DNA of 64,000 nucleotides from Tragulus kanchil (taxonomy: Eukaryota > Chordata > Mammalia > Artiodactyla > Tragulidae), in the NCBI GenBank assembly GCA_022376925.1, contig JAIOJX010000005.1:158611501-158675500 (forward strand), read 5' to 3'. Shown here piece by piece: positions 13,036 through 25,236 of this stretch. The position numbers and the translations under genes are program-made. The notes under the pieces were generated by a model. It was not told the origin of the DNA and made no database searches. It saw only the letters and a program-made list of their open reading frames with translations. How positions within the stretch are numbered: the first letter of the stretch is position 1; each line of letters begins with the position of its first letter.

Positions 13036-14063
13036 AAAATCTTATTACTACTGCAATTACTTCTTTTCAGGATTCTATTGTCTTTTTAAAAACATAGATA
13101 TAATTGTCCGTGCACTTCCTCCATCCTATTTTACAAACAGTAATTCTTACTCCATTACTATTTTAAGTATCCTCTTTCTGACATTCCCATCTTGAGAGAT
13201 TATGTACTCCTCCATCGCTTACATTCGGGATACAAACCTGAAAAATCGAAATGTACAAATTAACGGTGCAGGAGTATGGGACAGGGAGGTGGAATTAGAT
13301 TGTAATATGGAACAAAATCCACAGGGAGGCTGGGGAACAAATCACTAGTGTCTTGATATTCTATACAAGGTTTCCAAATGAGCAAAACACAAGGCAGAGC
13401 ACAGGCTCTTCCATAACTCAACCAAATTGCTTAAATATGGATACAACAAAACAAGACTTTTACCCAACACTATTATGCATACATGTGCATGAGAGAATAG
13501 GAATACCAACAAGAAGGTTTAACAAATGAAACCTGCAGGCTGCACAGTCTAAATATGAACACATCTTTGCCTTCACATTGACAATGTGCAAAACAGTCCT
13601 GCAATTAAATCGCACCTCCAAATATTTTTGAAAAAAATCTTTTGAGAAGCAAAACACAGGAGACTAAATTAAAAATAGTGCATCACTATGCAGTGCAGAG
13701 AGCAGGGTTAATGAGCTAAAAGTTACAAGAAAGATATTAAGAAATGAAGATCTCACCACCAAAATAGAAAATGCATTAGACAGTAACACTCCCTCCACCA
13801 ATATGCACACCTTTTCCCAAATTAGCTACTCTCATGGCACCGCTTTCTCCACTTTTCCTTGAAATCTAAAGACAAACTGTAACTGAACGAAACAAAAAGA
13901 GAACAGGAAAAGTGTGTTACCTTAATCTACACACAAATGCAGGGTTTTTACAGGACAACCTTGTCTGTATCAGCTACCTTCTCCCACTATTTGGTGGTGT
14001 CAGGAGTGAAGACTGGACTGGTCTGTAAACAACTAAAGTCAAATTTCAGTCCTCTGCTTTAAA

Positions 14064-14203
14064 ATGTGTTTAATCTTGGGAACATTATTTAATCCACCCT
14101 GAGCTGTGGTTTCTTTAATATGGAGATACAAAAACAGCAAAGTTGTGAAGATCAAATGGGATAATATCATACAAAATGGCTTTGTAATATAAAAGGACTG
14201 CAA
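14064..14203 (+). mobile_element. MIR-like fragment, second copy
   Basis: Duplicate of the element at 12898 inside duplication 5, with one extra A. Confidence 0.5.
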
Positions 14204-14489
14204 AAATCTTATTACTACTGCAATTACTTCTTTTCAGGATTCTATTGTCTTTTTAAAAACATAGATATAATTGTCCGTGCACTTCCTCCATCCTATTTTA
14301 CAAACAGTAATTCTTACTCCATTACTATTTTAAGTATCCTCTTTCTGACATTCCCATCTTGAGAGATTATGTACTCTTGTGGTTTTTCTCCAAACCAGAA
14401 GTCTTAGCTGAATAGTTTTTTTTCTTCTCTATAGCCAATATTTAGCCTAAAAGTAAATTATGAAATTTAAAACTTTGGTAATAGTTAAG

Positions 14490-14945
14490 ATTGCTTCCCA
14501 GGTGGCTCAATGGTAAAGAATCCAACTTCAGTGCAGGAGACGCAGGTTCGATCCTTTGATCAAGAAGACATCCTGCACTGTGGGGACTGACCAGTGGGTG
14601 GGAGGTGTAAAAGAAATAGCATGAAAACCTATACTATCATATGTGAAAAAAATAGCTATTGTAATTGCACTGTGAGAAAAGGGGATCCTGCAGGGGTGCT
14701 GTGCGATGGCCTGGAGGGGTGGGACGGGGAGGATATACATATGACTAATCTGGGATCATACATATCTGTAAACATCAAAACTCTGTAAAAGTAAAAAGTG
14801 AAATAAAAATTTAAAAAAAAAAAAAAATGTTGTCCTGGAGAAGGAAATGGCAACCCACTCTAGTATTCCTGCCTGGAAAGCCCATGGACAGAGGACCCTG
14901 GCGAGCTACAGTCTGTGGAGTTGCAAAAGTGCCAGACTTAGACAC
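14490..14945 (+). mobile_element. Bov-A/ART2A-type SINE, split by an L1 insertion
   Basis: The left half (14490-14575) reads gcttcccaggtggctcaatgg and ggttcgatcc. The right half (14828-14945) resumes at cctggagaaggaaatggc and runs to a diverged tgccagacttag end. The two halves join correctly at the expected gatcctgga-like point once 14576-14827 is removed. Confidence 0.85.
14576..14827 (+). mobile_element. 5'-truncated LINE 3' end (probable ruminant L1 3' UTR) nested in a SINE
   Basis: About 250 bp with gatcctgcaggggtg, gatggcctggaggggtggg, aactctgtaaaa and a terminal poly(A). The same sequence occurs in reverse at 21945-22223 with clear target duplications, so this is a LINE 3' terminus. 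L1_BT-like identity is inferred from memory of bovine L1 3' ends. A short repeat (tcctg) flanks it. Confidence 0.7.
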
Positions 14946-15008
14946 TAATATTTAACACTATTAAATACTACTTTATATACTGCTTTATACACTACTTTAT
15001 ACACTAAG
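14944..15008. repeat. Short degenerate tandem repeat
   Basis: Repeats of a unit like actactttatac (actactttatatactgctttatacactac) occur several times. Confidence 0.6.
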
Positions 15009-15009
15009 A

Positions 15010-15570
15010 AACAGCTGAGCAGTTGGGGCTTTTAAATGATATAAAATTTTATACCATTAAAGATCATGTTTTAGTTATATATTACTGGTCTGAAAATAAT
15101 CCCTATCATTTTTCCCACCATCCCTTCCACAGACTAAGAATTAAGTATAAGGGGGTTATAACCAAGAAGAGTATCAAAAAGCAACCTTATGATTACACTC
15201 TAATTCAAGCACAAAGGAAACAACCAGACTAAGAACTACTCCGTGCCTTCAGCACATGGAATCAAGACCAGTGAAGCACAAAAGAGCTTCACGGTGCTTT
15301 CTGAGTCTACCTGATAGTTACCCATTTTCCCACCAACCTAAAGGAAGCCCACAAAACTAAGTGATCATTTTGATTTAGTCTGCATTTGTCTGAGACCATG
15401 AAGCATTAGCATTGAACTCATCACTTTTCACATCACAGAAGCCTGACTTTATTACATGAAAAGGGACCAACCACATTGAACCCAAACAGATCTGAGAACT
15501 GGGGGTCTCCAAGCCTCTTTTACAAAGGTGCACATCAGCATATATTCTCACAGTGGAATAAATGCTATGT
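15010..15570. other. Unannotated intronic sequence
   Basis: No recognisable gene or repeat. Confidence 0.5.
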
Positions 15571-15574
15571 GTGC

Positions 15575-15782
15575 TCAACTGTTCAGTCGTGTCCAACCCT
15601 TTGCAGTCTGTGGGCTATATCCCACCAGGCTCCTCTGTCCATGGAATTTTCCAAGCAAGACTACAGGAGCAGGTTGCCATTTCCTACTCCAGGCGATCTT
15701 CTCGACCCAGGGATCGAATCCATGCCTCCAGCATCTCCTGCACTGGAGGCAGATTCTTTACCACTGAGTCACCTGGGAAGCC
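15575..15782 (-). mobile_element. Bov-A2/ART2A-type SINE, antisense
   Basis: Reads gttcagtcgtgtccaaccc, caccaggctcctctgtcc, ggttgccatttcctactcc, ggatcgaatcc and cacctgggaagcc, the reverse of the Bov-A consensus. It abuts the MLT1 LTR; gtgtgctc on both sides may be the target duplication. Confidence 0.9.
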
Positions 15783-16245
15783 AGGATTAAATGGTGTGCT
15801 CCCCTCACAAACCGTTTCCCCCACCACCCTCCCAAAACAAGGTCCACCTGGAACCAGTGAATGTAATCTTATTTGGAAAAAGGATCTTTGCAAATATAAT
15901 TAAGGGATTTTATATAAGATCATCCTACATACAAGTGGGCCTTAAATCCAATTATGCTTATCCTCAGACAAGACACAGGAAAGAAGCATGTGAAAATAAA
16001 AGCAGACTAGAGTAAGGCAGACTCCTTATCAGAACAGAAGCCAAGGACTTCAGCAACAACCAGAAGCCAGGAGGGGCATGACATGGGTCCTCTCTCAGAA
16101 CCTCCAGAAGAAACCAGCCTTGTGCCTAACAACTTGATTTCAGACTTCCAGCCTCCAAAACTCTGGGAGAACAAACTGCTGTTGTTTTAAGCCACCATGT
16201 TTGTGGTAATGTTACAGCAACTCTAGGAAACCAATACCTATAAGA
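15783..16245 (+). mobile_element. MLT1-type MaLR LTR
   Basis: Landmarks in order: gtaatcttatttggaaaaag, tttgcaaatataattaagg, gtgggccttaaatccaat, cctccagaagaaaccagcc, gatttcagacttccagcctcc, ctgttgttttaagccaccatg and ctaggaaaccaatac. These match MLT1 in sense orientation. A non-autonomous ancient LTR with no coding capacity. Confidence 0.9.
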
Positions 16246-16457
16246 TTATATACCTTATAAAAATCAACATTTTTCTTTGGATGGTGTAAAAGTAAAGTGA
16301 TTAAGAGTCCATCAATATCAGGAAGTGGTAAACAAAAAAAATCTGTATTAGCTAACATGTCAAGAATGTGTGTTGAAATCTATAGGGTAAACTCGAAAAG
16401 AACTGTAAAAGACTATGTTCCTAACAAGATCAGAGAGCAATAAAAATGGGATAAGTC

Positions 16458-17305
16458 TGTTGTTCTTGTTCAGTCGCTCAGTCGTGTCTGATCCTTTTCA
16501 ACTCCATGGACTGCAGCACGCCAGGCTTCTCTGTTCTTCACTATCTCTCAGAGTTTGTTCCAACTCACGCCCACTGAATTGGTGATGCAATCTAACCATC
16601 TCATCTCCTGTCACTCCTTTCTCCTCCTGCTCTCAATCTTTCCTAACATCAGGGTCTTTTCCAATGAGTCAGCTCTTCACATCAGGTGGCCAAAGTATTG
16701 GAGCTTCAGCTTCAGTATCAGCCCCTCTAGTGGAATATTCAGGGTTGATTTCTTTTAGGATTGCCTGGTTTGATCTCCTAACTGTTCAAGGAATCTTCTC
16801 CAGCACCACAATTTAAAAGCATCAATTCCCTGGCGCTCAGCCTTCTTTGTGGTCCAACTCTCACATCCATACATGACCACAGGAAAAACCATAGTTTTGA
16901 CTATACGAACCTCTCTCAGCAAAGTGATGTCTGCTTTTTAATACGCTGTCTAGGTTTGTCATAGGTATTCTTTCAAAGAACAAGTGTCTATTAATTTCAC
17001 GGCTGCAGTCACTGTCCACAGTGATTTTGGAGTCCAAGAAAATAAAGTCTTCACTGTTTCCATTGTTTGCCCATCTATTTGCCATTAAGTTATGGGACTG
17101 GATGCCATGATCTTAGTTTTTTGAATGCTGAGTTTTGAGACAGCTTTTTCACTCTCCTCTTTCACCTTCATCAAGGCTCTTTAGTTACTCTTTGCTTTCT
17201 GTCATTAGAGTGGTGTCATCTGCATATCCGAGTTACTGCTATTTCTCTTAGCAATCTTGATTCCAGCTTATGATTTGCTTAGCCCGTCACTGCACATCTT
17301 ATACT
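16458..17305 (-). mobile_element. BovB (RTE) LINE, 5'-truncated, antisense
   Basis: The plus strand begins gttcttgttcagtcgctcag and continues through cttttccaatgagtcagctc, caggtggccaaagtattgg, ctctcacatccatacatgac and agtggtgtcatctgcatatc. This is the reverse of the BovB reverse-transcriptase C-terminal region and 3' end. The minus frame keeps fragments such as DSKITVDSDCS but is interrupted. BovB diagnoses a ruminant. Confidence 0.93.
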
Positions 17306-17309
17306 CACA

Positions 17310-18290
17310 ATCAGAGGTCTTCAAAAGAATGCGCTATAGGCTCAGAAACAGATAAACCATCTTTCTCCACTTCCAGCCTGTCCCTCACTCTCCCGCCTCC
17401 TCCGCCACGTCGGAAGTGACCAAAATCAACAATTTTAAAGGAATGATAAAAATATAATTAACAGAAATCCTAACAATCCTGTGCATCATCACCATTACAG
17501 AGATCACAGCTTTAGAGCACTATGTGGGCAGAAATAGTCAAACTACAGAGCCAAACTACTTTAAAAGACCCAGTGACTATAAAATTTCTTCCACTTCACC
17601 TAAAACAATGACACATGGTCACATTTTTCTTCTTAAGGCCCCAAACAACGTGTCTTTCTGCTACTTAAAGCGCTGAGCATTTTGTTTCCTATTAGAAATG
17701 CAACAATTATTTTTGACATAATTTACATAACAGCATCATCTTCAACACACTGCTTCATTTATCCTGATTAGCATAATAATTAACCACACAATTTTAAAAT
17801 GCTTATTAGTAAGACAGCAAACTGCTATAGACTAAGAGGTCAGAAAAGGTTGCCAGAGTTCAGCTTTGCTAATCAGTTAAGGATCAGCTGCCCGACTTGT
17901 TTTCAACTGAGAGCAAAGAAGCTACATCAGAAAGAACACGGTTTCTAATACAGAAAGTCTTAACATATTCAAGCAAGTGTTAAAATGGAGAGAAAACATG
18001 AGGTCATTATAGTTGTGATATAAAAACAGTAGTTGGAAGCTACTTATATATCTGTCCATCAGCAGAGGACTAGATAAACTGGAGCATAGTATACTGAAGG
18101 TGACCAATAATTTACTGACCAACTGGGGCACTGAGAAGTAAAAGGGAGGATATTAATTTCACTGTTACAAAATGCCTAAAGACTGTTTCAGTAATTTAAG
18201 ACATTTATGATAATAGAGTACAATAGTTAACATGAACTAGAGCAACATATGTCAACATGATTAGGTTCTAAAAGCATTATTTTAAAAAAT
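17310..18290. other. Unannotated intronic sequence
   Basis: No gene or transposon recognised; duplicated at 18437-19385 by duplication 6. Confidence 0.5.
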
Positions 18291-18293
18291 ACA

Positions 18294-18422
18294 GGGACTT
18301 CCCTAGTGCCCCAGTAGTTAAGACACCACGCTTCCAGTGCTGGGAGTGCAGGGTTCAATCTCTGGTTAGGGAACTAAGATCTCAAAATAACAAGAAATAA
18401 ACGTGGCCTAAAATAATAGTAC
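18294..18422 (+). mobile_element. CHR-1/Bov-tA-type SINE, copy 1 of 3
   Basis: Reads gggacttccctagtgcccca, gttaagacaccacgcttcc, gttcaatctctggttaggg and gaactaagatctc. A diverged tRNA-Glu SINE of the short CHR type. Further copies at 19388-19517 and 20471-20600 come from duplications 6 and 7. Confidence 0.8.
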
Positions 18423-19387
18423 GGCAAAGAATCGTTTCAGAAACAGATAAACCATCTTTCTCCACTTCCAGCCTGTCCCTCACTCTCCCGCCTCCTCCGC
18501 CACGTCGGAAGTGACCAAAATCAACAATTTTAAAGGAATGATAAAAATATAATTAACAGAAATCCTAACAATCCTGTGCATCATCACCATTACAGAGATC
18601 ACAGCTTTAGAGCACTATGTGGGCAGAAATAGTCAAACTACAGAGCCAAACTACTTTAAAAGACCCAGTGACTATAAAATTTCTTCCACTTCACCTAAAA
18701 CAATGACACATGGTCACATTTTTCTTCTTAAGGCCCCAAACAACGTGTCTTTCTGCTACTTAAAGCGCTGAGCATTTTGTTTCCTATTAGAAATGCAACA
18801 ATTATTTTTGACATAATTTACATAACAGCATCATCTTCAACACACTGCTTCATTTATCCTGATTAGCATAATAATTAACCACACAATTTTAAAATGCTTA
18901 TTAGTAAGACAGCAAACTGCTATAGACTAAGAGGTCAGAAAAGGTTGCCAGAGTTCAGCTTTGCTAATCAGTTAAGGATCAGCTGCCCGACTTGTTTTCA
19001 ACTGAGAGCAAAGAAGCTACATCAGAAAGAACACGGTTTCTAATACAGAAAGTCTTAACATATTCAAGCAAGTGTTAAAATGGAGAGAAAACATGAGGTC
19101 ATTATAGTTGTGATATAAAAACAGTAGTTGGAAGCTACTTATATATCTGTCCATCAGCAGAGGACTAGATAAACTGGAGCATAGTATACTGAAGGTGACC
19201 AATAATTTACTGACCAACTGGGGCACTGAGAAGTAAAAGGGAGGATATTAATTTCACTGTTACAAAATGCCTAAAGACTGTTTCAGTAATTTAAGACATT
19301 TATGATAATAGAGTACAATAGTTAACATGAACTAGAGCAACATATGTCAACATGATTAGGTTCTAAAAGCATTATTTTAAAAAATAC

Positions 19388-19517
19388 AGGGACTTCCCTA
19401 GTGCCCCAGTAGTTAAGACACCACGCTTCCAGTGCTGGGAGTGCAGGGTTCAATCTCTGGTTAGGGAACTAAGATCTCAAAATAACAAGAAATAAACGTG
19501 GCCTAAAATAATAGTAC
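19388..19517 (+). mobile_element. CHR-1/Bov-tA-type SINE, copy 2 of 3
   Basis: Same insertion as 18294-18422, repeated by duplication 6. Confidence 0.8.
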
Positions 19518-19519
19518 GT

Positions 19520-21900
19520 ACTAGTTGCAGAGTAAGCAGTGTAGCCTACCACTTCTGCATATTAAAAACAGACTCATACACTGCCTTTATAAATACCTAT
19601 TCATGGTAAAAAGTATAAAGATATGAAGGACAAGGATCATCTCTGAGGCAGAAAGAGGATAACTAAGGTAAAATAAAAGTAAGATTTTAGTTCCATTTTA
19701 AAATATGCTATGAAGGAAAAAAAAGATAAACTGTTTACTAATTCTGGGTTAGCTTGTAGACTTTTATTATATCACTTTCTATAACATTCTGAATTTCAGA
19801 CATCCCTACCAATGGACACAAAACTAAGATTCAGAGAATCTAGCTGAACTGTCTCTTTCTAACAAATACATACAAAGTGTATTATGCTTGAATAATCTTT
19901 CCTGGACTTTCAGCTTTAAAGAAATCAAAGAGTATACAAAAGCAATCAAGTTAACAGAATTACAAACATCCAATTCAAATGCTTCATTTTAAGAGCAGCA
20001 GCTGCCTTTCTCCTGAGAAAGGTGATTTAAAAAATAAAGGTATGACAAGCATACAGATTCTACTATCCTGCAAATTCCACCATGCTATAAAACAACTCAG
20101 AGTGGGTGTTCTGTTTTATACCATTTTACTGACAACTACACTGGTTCCCTCAGTTTCTAAACGGAAACATGCATTACAAGAAGTACTTAAAATGTTCAGA
20201 GTCACAAAGTTCCTCTTACTGCCCATCCTAAACGGAAACCCATGCCCCTTACAATAAGACAAAATTGGCAAACTGAAGGTGACCAATAATTTACTGACCA
20301 ACTGGGGCACTGAGAAGTAAAAGGAGGATATTAATTTCACTGTTACAAAATGCCTAAAGACTGTTTCAGTAATTTAAGACATTTATGATAATAGAGTACA
20401 ATAGTTAACATGAACTAGAGCAACATATGTCAACATGATTAGGTTCTAAAAGCATTATTTTAAAAAATACAGGGACTTCCCTAGTGCCCCAGTAGTTAAG
20501 ACACCACGCTTCCAGTGCTGGGAGTGCAGGGTTCAATCTCTGGTTAGGGAACTAAGATCTCAAAATAACAAGAAATAAACGTGGCCTAAAATAATAGTAC
20601 GTACTAGTTGCAGAGTAAGCAGTGTAGCCTACCACTTCTGCATATTAAAAACAGACTCATACACTGCCTTTATAAATACCTATTCATGGTAAAAAGTATA
20701 AAGATATGAAGGACAAGGATCATCTCTGAGGCAGAAAGAGGATAACTAAGGTAAAATAAAAGTAAGATTTTAGTTCCATTTTAAAATATGCTATGAAGGA
20801 AAAAAAAGATAAACTGTTTACTAATTCTGGGTTAGCTTGTAGACTTTTATTATATCACTTTCTATAACATTCTGAATTTCAGACATCCCTACCAATGGAC
20901 ACAAAACTAAGATTCAGAGAATCTAGCTGAACTGTCTCTTTCTAACAAATACATACAAAGTGTATTATGCTTGAATAATCTTTCCTGGACTTTCAGCTTT
21001 AAAGAAATCAAAGAGTATACAAAAGCAATCAAGTTAACAGAATTACAAACATCCAATTCAAATGCTTCATTTTAAGAGCAGCAGCTGCCTTTCTCCTGAG
21101 AAAGGTGATTTAAAAAATAAAGGTATGACAAGCATACAGATTCTACTATCCTGCAAATTCCACCATGCTATAAAACAACTCAGAGTGGGTGTTCTGTTTT
21201 ATACCATTTTACTGACAACTACACTGGTTCCCTCAGTTTCTAAACGGAAACATGCATTACAAGAAGTACTTAAAATGTTCAGAGTCACAAAGTTCCTCTT
21301 ACTGCCCATCCTCAAATTTCAGCTGTAACCAACTGATACAATGCTCCTCTTTCAAAAGGGACTAGAATCAAACCACCTCTACTCTAAACTTCTGACAGGA
21401 AATGGAAGCAGAATGGAAATTAAGAGTGTAACTCCAAAGCAGTAAGAGTCCCAGGTTCACAAGGAAACAGTTTGCTTGCTATTGCCCTGTTCTGAAAATT
21501 ACCAGGAAACTCAAGTCACCTTGAAGCATTTGGCTTAGCTACCATTCAATCTTCTGCCCACCACCACTGTTTATCATTCACCCTGGATGTCAGCAACAAG
21601 ATTCCCAGTGCTGCTACCTACAGCCAACTTTATTTTGCTCATTTCAAAAATAAACTAACCACATTTGGCATGTATCAGTCACTTTTTAAAAATTTATAAT
21701 GTTTTCAATCATTAAAGTGTCAACATACAAACAAAATCAAAATTAATCAAAATCTCCAAATACTTACTGAGACTACCAAAATAAAATTTTTCATGTACCT
21801 CCACTCAGCCTTATTCCATGCAACTGAAAACATATAAATTATACACTTTAATTAAAAACATTAACACAACTTATATTTCAATCAGCACTTAAATAATGTC
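19520..21900. other. Unannotated intronic sequence
   Basis: Unique intron with duplication 7. The 92- and 88-codon frames near 19979 and 21062 are the same chance frame and show no family resemblance. Confidence 0.5.
20471..20600 (+). mobile_element. CHR-1/Bov-tA-type SINE, copy 3 of 3
   Basis: Same insertion again, repeated by chained duplication 7. Confidence 0.8.
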
Positions 21901-21914
21901 CCTATGTTACTTTT

Positions 21915-22223
21915 TTTTAATTTTATCTTTTTTTTAATTATTTAATTTTATTTTTTTTTAATTTTTACAGAGTTCTGTTGTTCACAGACATGTATGTTCC
22001 CAGATCAGTCATATGCATCTCCCTGGCACCTTCCCCGCTCCCAGTGTCCCCCACCCCACCCCTCCAGGCCATCACACCCCACCCCTGCAGGATCTCCCAT
22101 TCCCACAGCACAATGACCATAGCTATCTTTTTCACATATGATAGTACAGGTTTCCATGTTACTCCCTCTATGCCTCCCACCCACTGTTTATAGCGCACAA
22201 TGTCCATGTGTCTATTCTCTATG
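21915..22223 (-). mobile_element. LINE 3' end (probable ruminant L1 3' UTR) with 14-bp target duplications
   Basis: Antisense relative of 14576-14827: T-rich tract, then acagagttctg, ccctccaggccatcacacc and ccacccactg. The 14-mer cctatgttactttt flanks it exactly (21901-21914 and 22224-22237). The T-rich start is the reversed poly(A) tail. 5'-truncated, no coding sequence. Confidence 0.88.
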
Positions 22224-22239
22224 CCTATGTTACTTTTAA

Positions 22240-23850
22240 AAGGAAAAAAAGTAAAATCACAAACAAACTAATGGCTTGTTAAGAGCAGAAATTATGAAAC
22301 TCTAATCATTATGGATTTATACAGAAGATTACACAGCAATGAACAAGCTTGGCAATTTTCAGACTGGATACAAAGTATGCAGCAATGACGAAAAAGAAAA
22401 CTTGCTCTAATACCAGCCATTTCAATCCCTTAAAGCCTCTCCAAAGACCATGTTAAATTTAAAACAATAATTAAGACAATATCAAGAATTAAAGTGAAGA
22501 TGAAATCACTATACAGAATATTTCCCAGCTGACAAAGACTACTAACAGAAATATATTAATTTATAATAATACATCTCTCCAATGTTAAATATCAGAACTC
22601 AACATAACAATCTTTCCACTAGAAATATATATATTTGGAAAGTTATACTGAAACTAATTTTCAGAAAATTAAATAAATCAACTACTAGTCTAAGAGATGA
22701 TTTATCTGCTTTAATTAACCTTCAGCTGACAAGACACCCCTCACATTTCAGTTCTTCTAGTTTTATCCCTTTGTGTAAACTGACATAGTAATGCATTAAC
22801 AGTATTTCTTTTTAAAGGAAATATTCTGTTAAAACCCTTAAAAAACAATAACTTCCTGCACTGTGAATAATCACTCCTCCCTTATCTTTCCAATTTTATG
22901 TGAATCATGGAATAGCAAGTTTCCCAAAAGTAAGGCTTCAAAAATGAAACAGTATGATCAAATCATGTCTATAGTTTAAAAGAAACTGCTTCCTTTGATT
23001 TCCCAATGAAGCACTTTCGTCAGTCAATAAATAACACATTTCAGGGTTCATTGTTTTTTAACGAAATTGCCAAAAATTATTAAAAACCATATACATACAG
23101 TCTAAAGGTCCACAAGACCAAATTGGTTCTTTTTACACTCAGCACTTGTTAAGTTTGTCTTCCGATAAACATTTGTCATCAAAGAATCTACTCAAAAGAA
23201 TCTTCCATCTCTTGGGATCTATCTTGAGGCTCACTCCCTTGTGATGTATAAAATGATCTAAGGATTACAGCTACCTCCTGGACTCCTCTGTCCCCCTATA
23301 GCAAGCTTTTCCAAGGATATTAGAGATGAGTTACTCCAGTCAGGGCCACCAAATTTCTGTCTCGCCCACCTGTGTCTGATGTCTCTGGCATCCATACTTT
23401 TACTTGGCAAGCTCATTCTGTGAAGCACTGCTTTAATGACTGCTGGGCTTCCACTGCAGTAGTACAGGACCTTGGTGTGAATTTGGTACTAAATATCCCT
23501 AAATATCCAGATGGGTTGATACCCAAAACTCACAAATTCATAAAATGAGTTTGCACTCAAACAGGAAATAAAACCCCAGGTACCTCTCTAATTGTGGGAC
23601 AAGAGCCACCCTTCAGATGCTATGCCTCACCCTGCACACATCTTAACACAGGTGAAGGCAGTCAAAATTAGGTCATGCTTCCACACAGAATATCATGTAA
23701 TTCAAATCAGTCAAGAGCTCAGAGTGGACAAAGATCAAAAGAAATCAGCTGGTTAATACCTTGCCTAAGACAGAATGGGAATATGCCCTATTTTCCCAAG
23801 AGAGTGAGATCTCAAGTTACTCAATGACTTTCCAATAAACTTCTGGAATC
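22240..23850. other. Unannotated intronic sequence
   Basis: No gene or transposon recognised. The 68-codon frame near 22582 appears to be chance. Confidence 0.5.
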
Positions 23851-24073
23851 CAGTGGTTTTAAAACATTTTAAACTATACTGTAACCTATATTTACATCAC
23901 AACCCACTGCATGTTATTCTCATTTATATATCTAACTCAGAAGTTTCACAAATAATACTTACCCTTAATATTTGTGACGCAATCAGACTCTTCTCCATTG
24001 TAGTCAAATTTTAAATGCAGAATTGATTTCTGTACCCACTAATGAATCACAATACACACAGTTTGAAAAACTG
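23851..24073. mobile_element. Non-autonomous hAT DNA transposon (MER type), copy 1
   Basis: Imperfect inverted ends cagtggttttaaaacatttt and cagtttgaaaaactg bound about 220 bp containing ttacatcacaacccactg and gtacccactaatgaatcac, typical of a mammalian MER-class hAT relic. The exact family is not assigned. Repeated at 24895-25117. Confidence 0.65.
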
Positions 24074-24894
24074 CATTAAAAAGTTGTCTTTCCCGATAAG
24101 ACATTTGTCATTCAACGGGAAAATTGCCAAAAAACTACATACAGTCTAAAGGTCCACAAGACCAAATTGGTTCTTTTTACACTCAGCACTTGTTAAGTTT
24201 GTCTTCCGATAAACATTTGTCATCAAAGAATCTACTCAAAAGAATCTTCCATCTCTTGGGATCTATCTTGAGGCTCACTCCCTTGTGATGTATAAAATGA
24301 TCTAAGGATTACAGCTACCTCCTGGACTCCTCTGTCCCCCTATAGCAAGCTTTTCCAAGGATATTAGAGATGAGTTACTCCAGTCAGGGCCACCAAATTT
24401 CTGTCTCGCCCACCTGTGTCTGATGTCTCTGGCATCCATACTTTTACTTGGCAAGCTCATTCTGTGAAGCACTGCTTTAATGACTGCTGGGCTTCCACTG
24501 CAGTAGTACAGGACCTTGGTGTGAATTTGGTACTAAATATCCCTAAATATCCAGATGGGTTGATACCCAAAACTCACAAATTCATAAAATGAGTTTGCAC
24601 TCAAACAGGAAATAAAACCCCAGGTACCTCTCTAATTGTGGGACAAGAGCCACCCTTCAGATGCTATGCCTCACCCTGCACACATCTTAACACAGGTGAA
24701 GGCAGTCAAAATTAGGTCATGCTTCCACACAGAATATCATGTAATTCAAATCAGTCAAGAGCTCAGAGTGGACAAAGATCAAAAGAAATCAGCTGGTTAA
24801 TACCTTGCCTAAGACAGAATGGGAATATGCCCTATTTTCCCAAGAGAGTGAGATCTCAAGTTACTCAATGACTTTCCAATAAACTTCTGGAATC

Positions 24895-25117
24895 CAGTGG
24901 TTTTAAAACATTTTAAACTATACTGTAACCTATATTTACATCACAACCCACTGCATGTTATTCTCATTTATATATCTAACTCAGAAGTTTCACAAATAAT
25001 ACTTACCCTTAATATTTGTGACGCAATCAGACTCTTCTCCATTGTAGTCAAATTTTAAATGCAGAATTGATTTCTGTACCCACTAATGAATCACAATACA
25101 CACAGTTTGAAAAACTG
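24895..25117. mobile_element. Non-autonomous hAT DNA transposon, second copy
   Basis: Duplicate of 23851-24073 within duplication 8. Confidence 0.65.
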
Positions 25118-25236
25118 CATTAAAAAGTTGTGTTTCAACCAATAATTGTTTATATCACCCCAAAATAACTATCAGTACCATGTCATGATATTTTTTGCTT
25201 TCTATTAAAAATATGTACTTATTCTTTAAGAAAGTC

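Larger units (their letters stand above)
12079..14377. repeat. Direct tandem duplication 5 (offset 1167), chained to 4
   Basis: Copies are about 12079-13217 and 13246-14377. The edge tcgaaatgtacaaattaacg occurs at about 10969, 12079 and 13246. The junction 13218-13245 looks like a corrupted version of sequence just left of copy one (cgttacattcagtttggatt). Confidence 0.95.
17342..19517. repeat. Direct tandem duplication 6 (offset 1095)
   Basis: Copies are 17342-18422 and 18437-19517, beginning tcagaaacagataaacc. The right edge includes a CHR-type SINE. The junction is the 14 bases ggcaaagaatcgtt. Confidence 0.95.
19189..21312. repeat. Direct tandem duplication 7 (offset about 1083), chained to 6
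   Basis: Copies are 19189-20231 and 20273-21312. The first 330 bp (ctgaaggtgaccaat to the SINE end) also occurs at 18096, giving three copies. About 40 bases at 20232-20272 are unmatched. Copy two has lost one G (aaaagggagg to aaaaggagg). Confidence 0.95.
23096..25131. repeat. Direct tandem duplication 8 (offset 1044)
   Basis: Copies are about 23096-24087 and 24140-25131. The junction of about 50 bases (24088-24139) repeats fragments of nearby sequence with errors: gataagacatttgtcattc resembles gataaacatttgtcatc, and aaaattgccaaaaaactac resembles the left flank. The unit contains a hAT fragment. Confidence 0.95.

Noticed and set aside
19979..21328. 88-92 codon frames conserved between two copies
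   Set aside because: Conservation is trivial because the DNA is a near-identical duplicate; no synonymous pattern can be assessed.
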